From assembly GCA_021106755.1 (NCBI GenBank), contig JAIOTM010000054.1, positions 1 through 10,463 of the forward strand: 10,463 nucleotides of DNA, read 5' to 3'. This stretch comes from Candidatus Cloacimonadota bacterium (lineage in GTDB: Bacteria > Cloacimonadota > Cloacimonadia > Cloacimonadales > JAIOQZ01). A program made the translations under genes and the position numbers. The notes below the pieces were generated by a model, which made no database searches, was not told where the DNA came from, and was given only the letters and a program-made list of their open reading frames with translations. Position 1 is the first letter of the stretch; the number at the start of each line of letters is the position of its first letter. This document shows, in pieces, positions 1 through 5,909 of this stretch.

Positions 1-1092
1 GGTGAGTACAAACACTTTATGCTCAAGGAAATTTTCGAGCAACCTGTTTCGGTCGCCAACGCTTTTCGGGGAAGATTCGTGGAAGACCTTTCCACGACTC
101 GTCTCGGCGGTTTGGGAATGACTGGAGAGGAGCTTCGCAGAATCAAGAGCATCCAGTTGATAGCCTGCGGAACATCGTGGCATTCCGGGCTGATAGGCGA
201 ATATATTATCGAAGATATTGCCCGCGTTCCCGTTGACGTACACTACGCGGGAGAATACCGCTACAGTAACCCAATTATCCCTGATGATACCTTAGTGTTG
301 GTTATCAGTCAGTCAGGCGAGACAGCCGACACCTTAGCCGCACTCCGGGAAGCACGAGCTAAAGGTGCACGAGTGCTGGGTATTACTAATGTGGTTGGCA
401 GTACAATCGCACGTGATTCTGATGGTGGAGTTTACATACATGCGGGGGCGGAGATAGGAGTGGCTTCTACCAAAGCGTTTACGTCTCAGGTAACGGTGCT
501 TTCCCTGTTGGCTTGTCTTCTCGGAAGACAGCGACACATGTCGCCAATACTCGGAGCAGAATTCATTGCTGAATTAAAGGCTATTCCCACAAAAATATGC
601 GAAATTCTGGCACAAACGGATACTATCAAAGCGGTTGCTGCTTCTATCAAAGACGCAGGGAATGCTCTGTATCTCGGTAGGGGAGTGAATTTCCCGGTTG
701 CGTTGGAAGGAGCATTAAAATTGAAGGAAATATCCTACATACACGCTGAAGGTTACGCGGCGGGAGAGATGAAACACGGACCTATCGCCCTGATAGACCA
801 GAATATGCCGGTTATCGCGATAGCTGTTAAAGACCCACTTTACGAGAAAGTTGTCTCTAATCTTCAGGAAGTCAGGGCACGCAAAGGGCGATTGTTCTCT
901 ATAGTCAGTCCGGGAGACACTGCGGTTAGAGACATCTCGGAGCAGATTATCGAAATCCCGCAAACTATTCCGGCTCTTCAGCCTTTGCTGACAGTAATTC
1001 CATTACAACTTCTTGCTTACTACGCGGCAGATTTACTGGGTCTTGATGTTGATCAACCTCGAAACCTTGCCAAGAGTGTGACCGTAGAATAG
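1..1092 (+). CDS. glmS: Glutamine--fructose-6-phosphate aminotransferase (isomerizing), 3' part
   Basis: GlmS converts fructose-6-phosphate and glutamine to glucosamine-6-phosphate in the cytoplasm, the first step toward UDP-GlcNAc for peptidoglycan and LPS. The frame is open at base 1, and the residues before the first ATG (base 19) match the family's conserved (Y/F)-x-H-(Y/F)-M-x-K-E-I-x-E-Q-P linker, so that ATG is internal. The glutaminase domain lies off the left edge; 363 residues of a usual ~600 are visible. Two SIS sugar-isomerase domains are present: the first has CGTSWHS (from base 166) and SQSGET (307-324), the second has the KEISY and KHGP segments. Residues equivalent to E. coli Glu488, His504 and Lys603 fall at bases 727-729, 775-777 and 1072-1074. 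The C-terminus, NLAKSVTVE, is canonical. It is intact at its 3' end and followed by recO after 3 nt. Any 5' control, such as a glmS ribozyme, is outside the window. Confidence 0.97.
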   Translation, partial: GEYKHFMLKEIFEQPVSVANAFRGRFVEDLSTTRLGGLGMTGEELRRIKSIQLIACGTSWHSGLIGEYIIEDIARVPVDVHYAGEYRYSNPIIPDDTLVLVISQSGETADTLAALREARAKGARVLGITNVVGSTIARDSDGGVYIHAGAEIGVASTKAFTSQVTVLSLLACLLGRQRHMSPILGAEFIAELKAIPTKICEILAQTDTIKAVAASIKDAGNALYLGRGVNFPVALEGALKLKEISYIHAEGYAAGEMKHGPIALIDQNMPVIAIAVKDPLYEKVVSNLQEVRARKGRLFSIVSPGDTAVRDISEQIIEIPQTIPALQPLLTVIPLQLLAYYAADLLGLDVDQPRNLAKSVTVE

Positions 1093-1095
1093 CCC

Positions 1096-1872
1096 ATGGA
1101 CAACAGACAGCGGGATTTCCAGCTTGAGGGCATTATCCTCGACAGGATTCCGTACAAGGAGTCCAGCTTTATACTGAAAGTGTTAACTCCCCGGAAGGGT
1201 GTGATTTCAATAATCGCTCAGGGAGCGCGTAAAGAAAACAGCAAACTGCAGGGAGTCCTTGATCTGATGAATCTCTGCAATTTTGATTTATACCGTAGCG
1301 GCGAATTATTTAACGTAAGGGGTGCAGAATTATTGAAATCCTATCACCTGACCTGCTCCTGGGAGCAAACTATTCTACTTCACGCGGGAGCGGAGTTGTA
1401 TCTCAAGCTGGCTATGGGGGAGCAGGAATCGGAAGCGACGTTCCATATTCTGAAAAAATATTCGGAATACGTTTCGGGAGTCAGCAAAAACGGAATAGCA
1501 GTATTCTGGCGTTTGTTGTATCGAACTCTTCTCAACGAAGGTGGTGCCTTTAATCTGCAAACTTGTGTTGTGTGCGGATGCGCGAAGGAGTTTGTAGCCT
1601 GTTATCCACGGAAGCATGGACTTATTTGTGGTTTGTGCGCGAAAAGGAGTGAAAAAGAACTCCTGATTCCCATCAGTCGGGAAATGGGGAATCTGTTCCG
1701 ATTGCTTCCAACTATTGGGAATGTGCTGGAAGAAATTACAATCAGTATGGAAGCGAGAAAACGGATAACTGAAATTTTTTTCCTACAAATTGAGGAGCAT
1801 TCAGGACGGAAGATTATCCTTAAAAGCCTGAGCCAGCTTGATGATTCGGATTCATTAAATGAGGTTCCCTGA
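1096..1872 (+). CDS. recO: DNA repair protein RecO
   Basis: RecO works with RecR (and RecF) to load RecA onto SSB-coated single-stranded DNA during gap repair. The 258-residue length is normal. The N-terminal OB-fold region (about residues 8-80) begins with the typical EGIILDRIPYKESSFILKV-like stretch followed by TPRKGVISIIAQGARK. The central helical part holds a zinc-binding cluster, Cys157-x2-Cys160 and Cys178-x2-Cys181, with an extra Cys162. The start at 1096 is the first in-frame ATG and sits 3 nt after the glmS stop. No Shine-Dalgarno sequence is visible there, so translation is probably coupled to glmS. The C-terminal tail is acidic and serine-rich (LDDSDSLNE). The two genes are probably co-transcribed; no promoter is seen between them. 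Confidence 0.93.
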   Translation: MDNRQRDFQLEGIILDRIPYKESSFILKVLTPRKGVISIIAQGARKENSKLQGVLDLMNLCNFDLYRSGELFNVRGAELLKSYHLTCSWEQTILLHAGAELYLKLAMGEQESEATFHILKKYSEYVSGVSKNGIAVFWRLLYRTLLNEGGAFNLQTCVVCGCAKEFVACYPRKHGLICGLCAKRSEKELLIPISREMGNLFRLLPTIGNVLEEITISMEARKRITEIFFLQIEEHSGRKIILKSLSQLDDSDSLNEVP

Positions 1873-1911
1873 AAGCAATGAATAAAAATGATTAGTTGTA
1901 GTAAAAAAGAA

Positions 1912-1956
1912 TTGACACCATAATCATTGATAGCTAAAATTGTATTAGAATATAAT
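1912..1956 (+). promoter_or_regulatory. Two staggered sigma70-type promoters for the secreted protein
   Basis: The 127-base gap after recO holds two overlapping consensus-like promoters. The first is TTGACA (1912-1917), a 17-bp spacer, then TAAAAT (1935-1940). The second is TTGATA (1927-1932), an 18-bp spacer, then a perfect TATAAT (1951-1956). Transcripts would start near 1947 and 1963, leaving leaders of about 40-55 nt. A strong ribosome binding site, TAAGGAGGTC (1986-1995), lies 6 nt before the ATG at 2000. The near-consensus boxes suggest high expression. The boxes are seen directly; their use is inferred. Confidence 0.7.
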
Positions 1957-1999
1957 AGAGTGTTTAATATTACATAGTTCTTCATTAAGGAGGTCAGAA

Positions 2000-3037
2000 A
2001 TGAAGAAGTTATTAGTTTTATCTATAGTAGTCTTAGTTAGCTTCGCAATACTGTTCGCTGAGAGTGAATCTGAGCCGAACAACTATTCGGGGCAAGCGAA
2101 CACAATCCCTAATGCTGGTGCTTCTGTTGTTGGTGTACATGGCAACATAGTCAATACCGATAGAGATTGGTGGATGTATCAGGCACATGGTGGAGATCAG
2201 ATTAATGTTACTCGCACTATGGGAGTTATGGTCGGAGTCTATTGTCCAAATTCAGCTTCATATTTAGGTGGTGCAGATTTGCTCTATATTGTACCCGGTA
2301 CTCTTGGTATTCTGTACAATAATTATGTAAGAATTTCTCTTCCTAGTGGACAAACAACAGGTAACGTGGATTATTCGGTACAAATTACTAATAATACCAA
2401 TAACACGTTACCGGTAGAACTTTCGACTTTCAATTGCAATGTGACTTACCAGAATTTCGTTTCAATCAACTGGACAACCCAGTCTGAATCGAACCTGCAA
2501 GGTTACAATATCTATCGGGCAGAAACTCATCATCTGGAAAATGCTTTGATGATTAATCCCAATATCATCCCCGCTGAGAACACTTCAACTGTTAAAGACT
2601 ACACCTATTCAGATGAAGCAGCAGAATCTCAGCAATCATATTACTACTGGCTTGAAAGTGTTGAACTGAACAACACTAATATGTACCATGGGCCAATCAG
2701 TATCACAGTTATACTGGGTGAGGATTCTGATGATAACACACCGGATTTATTCTCGGTGAATACAGCGATTGTCAACAACTTCCCGAATCCCTTCAATCCA
2801 TCTACTTCTATCATGTATTACCTGGCAGAAGATGCTTCAAGTGTAGATATGGAAGTTTACAACGTTAAAGGTCAGAAAATGGCTGATTACTATGAAGGAC
2901 CTCAAATTGAAGGTTATCACTCAATTGTCTGGAATGGTAAAGACCTGAACGGAAAAACAGCCGCATCCGGTTTGTACATGTTCAAGCTTAACGTTGATGG
3001 AAAGACCTTCGTAAAACAAGGCGTTCTTGTAAAATAA
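2000..3037 (+). CDS. Secreted multi-domain surface protein with C-terminal sorting tail
   Basis: A 345-residue exported protein with no recognisable enzyme domain. Residues 1-20 form a classic signal peptide (MKKLLVLSIVVLVSF core, likely cut after LFA before ESES). Residues about 25-131 resemble the PPC (bacterial pre-peptidase C-terminal) beta-sandwich: E-P-N-(N/D) opening, then a hydrophobic D-x-D-x-W segment (DRDWWMYQA) and a closing Y-x-V-x-I strand. After an Asn/Thr linker, residues about 138-238 (LPVELSTF opening, INWTTQSESNLQGYNIYR, YYYWLESVEL) form a fibronectin-III-like module common in Cloacimonadota and other FCB surface proteins. Residues 259-345 start with NFPNPFNPST and end with GLYMFKLNVDGKTFVKQGVLVK-like strands, a FlgD-like Ig fold or type A sorting domain of the type IX system. 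It is monocistronic: own promoters before it, terminator after. The likely location is the cell surface or outside. The ligand is unknown; the domain assignments are from family knowledge. Confidence 0.85.
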   Translation: MKKLLVLSIVVLVSFAILFAESESEPNNYSGQANTIPNAGASVVGVHGNIVNTDRDWWMYQAHGGDQINVTRTMGVMVGVYCPNSASYLGGADLLYIVPGTLGILYNNYVRISLPSGQTTGNVDYSVQITNNTNNTLPVELSTFNCNVTYQNFVSINWTTQSESNLQGYNIYRAETHHLENALMINPNIIPAENTSTVKDYTYSDEAAESQQSYYYWLESVELNNTNMYHGPISITVILGEDSDDNTPDLFSVNTAIVNNFPNPFNPSTSIMYYLAEDASSVDMEVYNVKGQKMADYYEGPQIEGYHSIVWNGKDLNGKTAASGLYMFKLNVDGKTFVKQGVLVK

Positions 3038-3057
3038 TATCACAAACTGATATACTG

Positions 3058-3088
3058 AAACGGGCTGGTTTTTCCAGCCCGTTTTATT
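3058..3088 (+). terminator. Rho-independent terminator of the secreted-protein gene
   Basis: A perfect 11-bp inverted repeat, AAACGGGCTGG / CCAGCCCGTTT, encloses a TTTTT loop (3069-3073) and runs into a T-rich tail (TTTTATT). It begins about 20 nt after the stop codon at 3035-3037, which closes the unit as a single-gene transcript. The stem has the GC-rich core and T-tract expected of intrinsic termination. On the opposite strand the AAA end also gives a T-run, but no gene converges here. Confidence 0.93.
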
Positions 3089-3155
3089 GTGGAATCAATT
3101 AAGTACACTTCTCAAAATCATTTACCAACTACCAAAACGCTTTGCATAATGCTTG

Positions 3156-3188
3156 ATATTCTGCTTTTTCAAAAATCTGGCAGAATAT
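3156..3188. repeat. 9-bp inverted repeat with nested A/T dyad in gene-free stretch
   Basis: ATATTCTGC (3156-3164) and GCAGAATAT (3180-3188) are perfect reverse complements around a 15-nt loop, and the loop itself contains TTTTTCAAAAA. There is no T-tract after it, so it is not a typical terminator. It lies in the stretch 3089-3303 between the terminator and the xre promoter, which holds no convincing gene. A short palindrome, GCAT-A-ATGC, is at 3144-3152. Function is unknown; it could be a protein-binding dyad, an RNA structure, or chance in AT-rich DNA. Confidence 0.4.
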
Positions 3189-3293
3189 ACTCGACTTTAT
3201 GGGGGTTTTCTTCAGACGTAAAGAGCCATCTTGAGCATGAAAAACAACATAACAAAATCTTCTTGAAAAGATAAGGCATCCATACGGGATAGA

Positions 3294-3334
3294 TATAATA
3301 CTTGACATTATGTCTGGTATTGTTTACATTGTAA
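3294..3334 (+). promoter_or_regulatory. Promoter and putative autoregulatory operator of the Xre gene
   Basis: TTGACA (3302-3307), a 17-bp spacer and TACATT (3325-3330) form a plausible promoter. A separate perfect TATAAT at 3294-3299 has no well-spaced -35. Two perfect 11-bp palindromes overlap the main boxes: GACAT-T-ATGTC (3304-3314) on the -35 and TTACA-T-TGTAA (3324-3334) on the -10. Their centres (3309 and 3329) are 20 bp apart, about two helical turns, so bound dimers would face the same side of the DNA. Xre regulators commonly repress their own operons from such dyads. The sequence is seen; the operator role is inferred. If the -35/-10 pair is used, the transcript would start at or very near the ATG at 3337. 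Confidence 0.55.
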
Positions 3335-3336
3335 CC

Positions 3337-3546
3337 ATGAAGAACGAAGTTAGATATTATCGGTTTATGCGAGATGAAATGACCCAGCAGGAGCTTGCTG
3401 ATAAGGTAAATGTTACTCGCCAGACTATTCTCGCTATTGAAAAAAGCCGTTTCAATCCATCTGTGCGTTTAGCAATGAAAATTGCCGAGGTGTTGAGTGT
3501 ATCTATTGAAAAACTATTCCAACTCACCGAAGAGGACAAGGAGTAA
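3337..3546 (+). CDS. Short Xre-family helix-turn-helix transcriptional regulator
   Basis: A 69-residue DNA-binding protein that is essentially one Xre/Cro-type five-helix domain. The helix-turn-helix is TQQELADKVNVTRQTILAIE at residues 16-35 (recognition helix about VTRQTILAIE), followed by NPSVRLAMKIAEVLSVSIEKLF, the typical close of the short stand-alone subfamily. I chose the ATG at 3337, because family members begin M-K-N-x-(I/V/L) at this point; an in-frame ATG at 3310 would add nine residues but overlaps the -35/-10 region. Neither start has a Shine-Dalgarno sequence, so translation may be leaderless or nearly so. Genes of this subfamily are often followed by a small integral-membrane protein, and that is the case here: its stop is 2 nt before the next ATG. 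The likely role is repressor of its own operon; the inducing signal is unknown. Confidence 0.88.
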   Translation: MKNEVRYYRFMRDEMTQQELADKVNVTRQTILAIEKSRFNPSVRLAMKIAEVLSVSIEKLFQLTEEDKE

Positions 3547-3548
3547 CT

Positions 3549-4244
3549 ATGAAATCTGTATTTGGACAATACACAAGCCTTATGCGTAGCATCTGGATGA
3601 TGTTGGTTGTAATCAGCATATTCTTAGCTGCCGCGTTGCCTCAAAATCCGTGGTGTATCTACAGTTACGGAGCATTCGTGCTGATTCTTTTAGCATTGCC
3701 CCTGGTTATGGAGTTCAAGAAAAAGAGCGAACTGGATGAGATGCAAACTCATAACACCCGACTTTCCAGCCATATTGTCTATAACCTGACTGTAGGGCTT
3801 CTCATTATAATTATGATGAAAGACTACTATTCACAAGGTGAGAATGCCCCCAATCAATTCTATATGCTACTCTTAACACCTATGACCGTTAAATTGTTAT
3901 TCAACATGTTCGCCAATCTGCCCGCCTGGCAGGCAGCACGCATAATTACCATATTTTTCGGTGCGTCCTGGACACTGTTCGCGGTGCTATCGCATGTTGG
4001 AGATATTGTGGTTGTGATTGAGGCTACTCCTTTTTTACTGTTAATCGTATTGGGGCTTATGACTAAGAAATGGCCAGTAATCTGCGGTCTTTTATTAACA
4101 TTACTCGGAATATTCGGCACCTGGTTTTTCATTATAGGGAATAGATTCGATATCTACATGAAAATCTTAATGACAAGCATACTTATTCTGCCAGTACTGA
4201 CAAGCGGAGTGATGCTGTTAATACGAAATGGAAAGAAATTGTGA
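3549..4244 (+). CDS. Polytopic membrane protein paired with Xre regulator, function unknown
   Basis: A 231-residue inner-membrane protein with about eight hydrophobic segments, near residues 15-31, 36-54, 75-90, 104-121, 131-149, 153-171, 175-196 and 203-225. Between helices 2 and 3 lies a charged stretch, EFKKKSELDEMQTHNTRLSS, whose DE(R/M)Q-like core recalls the small membrane proteins (DUF2178-type) that often follow short Xre regulators; I hold that family assignment weakly. The ribosome binding site AAGGAG overlaps the end of the xre gene, and the ATG follows its stop by 2 nt, so expression is coupled. The 3' end overlaps the next gene by 4 nt (GTGA). No catalytic motif, transporter signature or signal peptide is visible. 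It may sense or respond to a membrane condition that relieves the regulator; this is inference from arrangement only. Confidence 0.75.
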   Translation: MKSVFGQYTSLMRSIWMMLVVISIFLAAALPQNPWCIYSYGAFVLILLALPLVMEFKKKSELDEMQTHNTRLSSHIVYNLTVGLLIIIMMKDYYSQGENAPNQFYMLLLTPMTVKLLFNMFANLPAWQAARIITIFFGASWTLFAVLSHVGDIVVVIEATPFLLLIVLGLMTKKWPVICGLLLTLLGIFGTWFFIIGNRFDIYMKILMTSILILPVLTSGVMLLIRNGKKL

Positions 4245-4888
4245 AACGTATAATTTGTTTACTATGTTTGCAGATGAGTCTTTTGCTGGCGGTTAATCCA
4301 GCCAATCTTCCTCTGAGCCGCGTTAAGTACAACAACAACGGCAGTATTTGTCGCGGATACAGCAAAGAGCCAATTGAGATAAACGGATATAGTTGCGTAA
4401 GATATATCTGGTTCTATCCAGAAGGCACATTAGATAACTTCGAAGTAGCAGATTCGACAATTATCAATAATATCCCAATCCCCGCCCGTTCAAAAAAATT
4501 TTTAACTCCCGATGGTGTTCTTGATTGTGTCTGGTTCTCGCGGGATGTGTTAGTACAGGGGTACTTCTGCCCCGGCGGTAATTGCAAGGAAGCTACCGGA
4601 TTTCATCCCAATGGTCAGCTTCGGTATGTGTTTCCGCGCGAACCTGTAGAGATAAATGGTATTTTATGTTATCCAAGCGGAATGACTGGTGTGTATTTTT
4701 ACCCTGAAGGAAATCTGAAATCCTGTTATGTGTATCAAGATGTTGACATTCAGGGAAAGCATTATAAAAAGGCTACACAGCTTCAGTTCAGTCAATTGGG
4801 AGAGATAATCGGCTCACAACGCCCTTCGTTTTTCTATCGGCTGTTCTGGTGGCACATAATGTATGGTTTGGTCAAGATTATATTCTAA
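4241..4888 (+). CDS. Exported MORN-like repeat protein
   Basis: A 215-residue protein starting at GTG 4241, inside a GTGA overlap with the previous gene's stop; GGAAAG about 8 nt upstream is a weak ribosome binding site. A hydrophobic stretch at residues 4-17 looks like a signal peptide, probably cleaved near VNPA. The rest is built of about six roughly 30-residue units that begin near residues 28, 57, 87, 121, 151 and 181. Each has an aromatic-x-P-(E/D/N)-G-x-L turn (FYPEGTL, LTPDGVL, FHPNGQL, FYPEGNL) followed by a V-x-I-x-G strand. This resembles variant MORN / YwqK-type repeats, which form beta-hairpin ladders. Residues 196-215 are strongly aromatic and hydrophobic (FFYRLFWWHIMYGL core) and could anchor or insert the C-terminus in a membrane. 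It is co-transcribed with the xre pair. Function is unknown; a periplasmic or envelope role is inferred. Confidence 0.7.
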   Translation: MKRIICLLCLQMSLLLAVNPANLPLSRVKYNNNGSICRGYSKEPIEINGYSCVRYIWFYPEGTLDNFEVADSTIINNIPIPARSKKFLTPDGVLDCVWFSRDVLVQGYFCPGGNCKEATGFHPNGQLRYVFPREPVEINGILCYPSGMTGVYFYPEGNLKSCYVYQDVDIQGKHYKKATQLQFSQLGEIIGSQRPSFFYRLFWWHIMYGLVKIIF

Positions 4889-4893
4889 TGGAG
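4889..4893 (+). promoter_or_regulatory. Ribosome binding site that sets the rfaE1 start
   Basis: TGGAG begins immediately after the stop codon of the repeat-protein gene and lies 5 nt before the ATG at 4899. The in-frame ATG at 4863 has no such site, would overlap the upstream coding sequence by 26 nt, and adds 12 residues not expected in the family, so 4899 is preferred. Confidence 0.75.
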
Positions 4894-4898
4894 CAATT

Positions 4899-5909
4899 AT
4901 GACAGACCCTGATTTAGCAAGGAAGCTCTCCTGTATAACGGAGCTATTTAAAAGTAAACATATTCTCGTTGTAGGTGACATGATTCTGGACCATTACATA
5001 GACGGTAAAGTCCAGCGCATTTCTCCCGAAGCACCTATTCCGATTGTGGAAGTTTCAAAGGAATATTATCGGCTTGGAGGTGCAGCGAATGTTGCCAATA
5101 ACCTGGTCTCGTTAGGAATCCGAACATCTATAGCGGGAATGCTTGGTGGTGATCGTTATGCCGGTATTTTCCGGGACAAGCTCTCTGAAAAGGGAATTTC
5201 TCCCGTTTTTCTAATTGAGGATACTCAGCGTTCTACCACGTTGAAGACCAGAATTATGAGCAACAATCACCATATTGTCCGGGTCGATTTTGAACATAAA
5301 CACTACGCTGAAGAAAACAATGAAACTTTGCTACTGCAAAATATCAGTTCAATAATCCAGAACGTAGATGCTGTAATTCTGCAAGACTATAATAAAGGTG
5401 TGCTTACTCCGAGAATAATTAACGAGACTATCCAATTATGCCGTCTGCGAAATGTACCTGTTCTGGTTGATCCTAAATTCACAAATTTTTTCGCCTACAC
5501 AGGTTGCACAGTCTTTAAGCCTAATATGAAGGAACTCCAGCAAAACCTGAGTCTCGAAATTAACACTGACGCGGAGTTAACACAGGCAGCCAGACAGCTC
5601 AATAACAGGCTTGATTCTGACTATCTGGTGATAACCCGCGGAGCAGAGGGAATTACAGTATTCGAAAAAGAACTCCGCACTGATTATCCAAGCCTTGCAC
5701 GGGAAGTTTACGATGTTTCTGGTGCTGGAGATACGGTTATCTCAATTCTTGCCGCGTCTCTTGCAGTCGGACTCGATATAAAGAACGCGGTTGAATGTGC
5801 GAATATAGCGGCTGGACTTGTCTGTGCCAAAGCAGGAACAAAGCCTGTAGAAGCTACAGAATTCCAGAAAGCTGTCATCCGGTTCCACTCCAATCATATA
5901 GACGCATGA
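4899..5909 (+). CDS. rfaE1: D-glycero-beta-D-manno-heptose-7-phosphate kinase
   Basis: A 336-residue PfkB-family sugar kinase. RfaE1 (the HldE N-terminal activity, also HldA-like) phosphorylates D-glycero-D-manno-heptose 7-phosphate at C1 with ATP, in the cytoplasmic route to ADP-heptose for the LPS inner core. Visible signatures are HILVVGDMILDHYIDGKVQR (residues 21-40), RISPEAPIPIVEV (40-52), the PfkB glycine signature RLGGAANVANNL (58-69), LQDYNKGVLT (161-170), and the ATP/anion-hole motif DVSGAGDT (272-279) with Asp278 as the expected base. The start at 4899 is supported by TGGAG 5 nt upstream and by alignment to family N-termini. Length matches kinase-only RfaE1; the nucleotidyltransferase half found in fused HldE is absent, so a separate rfaE2 must exist elsewhere. 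It sits 10 nt after the repeat-protein gene and is probably in the same transcript. Confidence 0.92.
   Translation: MTDPDLARKLSCITELFKSKHILVVGDMILDHYIDGKVQRISPEAPIPIVEVSKEYYRLGGAANVANNLVSLGIRTSIAGMLGGDRYAGIFRDKLSEKGISPVFLIEDTQRSTTLKTRIMSNNHHIVRVDFEHKHYAEENNETLLLQNISSIIQNVDAVILQDYNKGVLTPRIINETIQLCRLRNVPVLVDPKFTNFFAYTGCTVFKPNMKELQQNLSLEINTDAELTQAARQLNNRLDSDYLVITRGAEGITVFEKELRTDYPSLAREVYDVSGAGDTVISILAASLAVGLDIKNAVECANIAAGLVCAKAGTKPVEATEFQKAVIRFHSNHIDA

Noticed and set aside
19..1092. Reading the GlmS fragment as a complete gene starting at the ATG at base 19.
   Set aside because: The frame is open to base 1 and the residues before this Met match the conserved GlmS inter-domain linker, so the gene is cut by the window edge.
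3089..3274. A 61-codon frame starting with GTG after the terminator.
   Set aside because: It begins directly after the terminator stem, has no ribosome binding site, no recognisable motif and a composition typical of random AT-rich sequence; an inverted repeat lies across it.
3310..3336. Nine-residue N-terminal extension of the Xre regulator from the ATG at 3310.
   Set aside because: The extension lies in the promoter/operator sequence, has no ribosome binding site and is not part of the compact family domain, which begins at the ATG at 3337.
3549..4888. Calling the Xre/membrane/repeat cassette a toxin-antitoxin or anti-phage system.
   Set aside because: YwqK-like repeats are sometimes labelled antitoxins, but no toxin fold, nuclease or other effector motif is visible here; the label would be unsupported.
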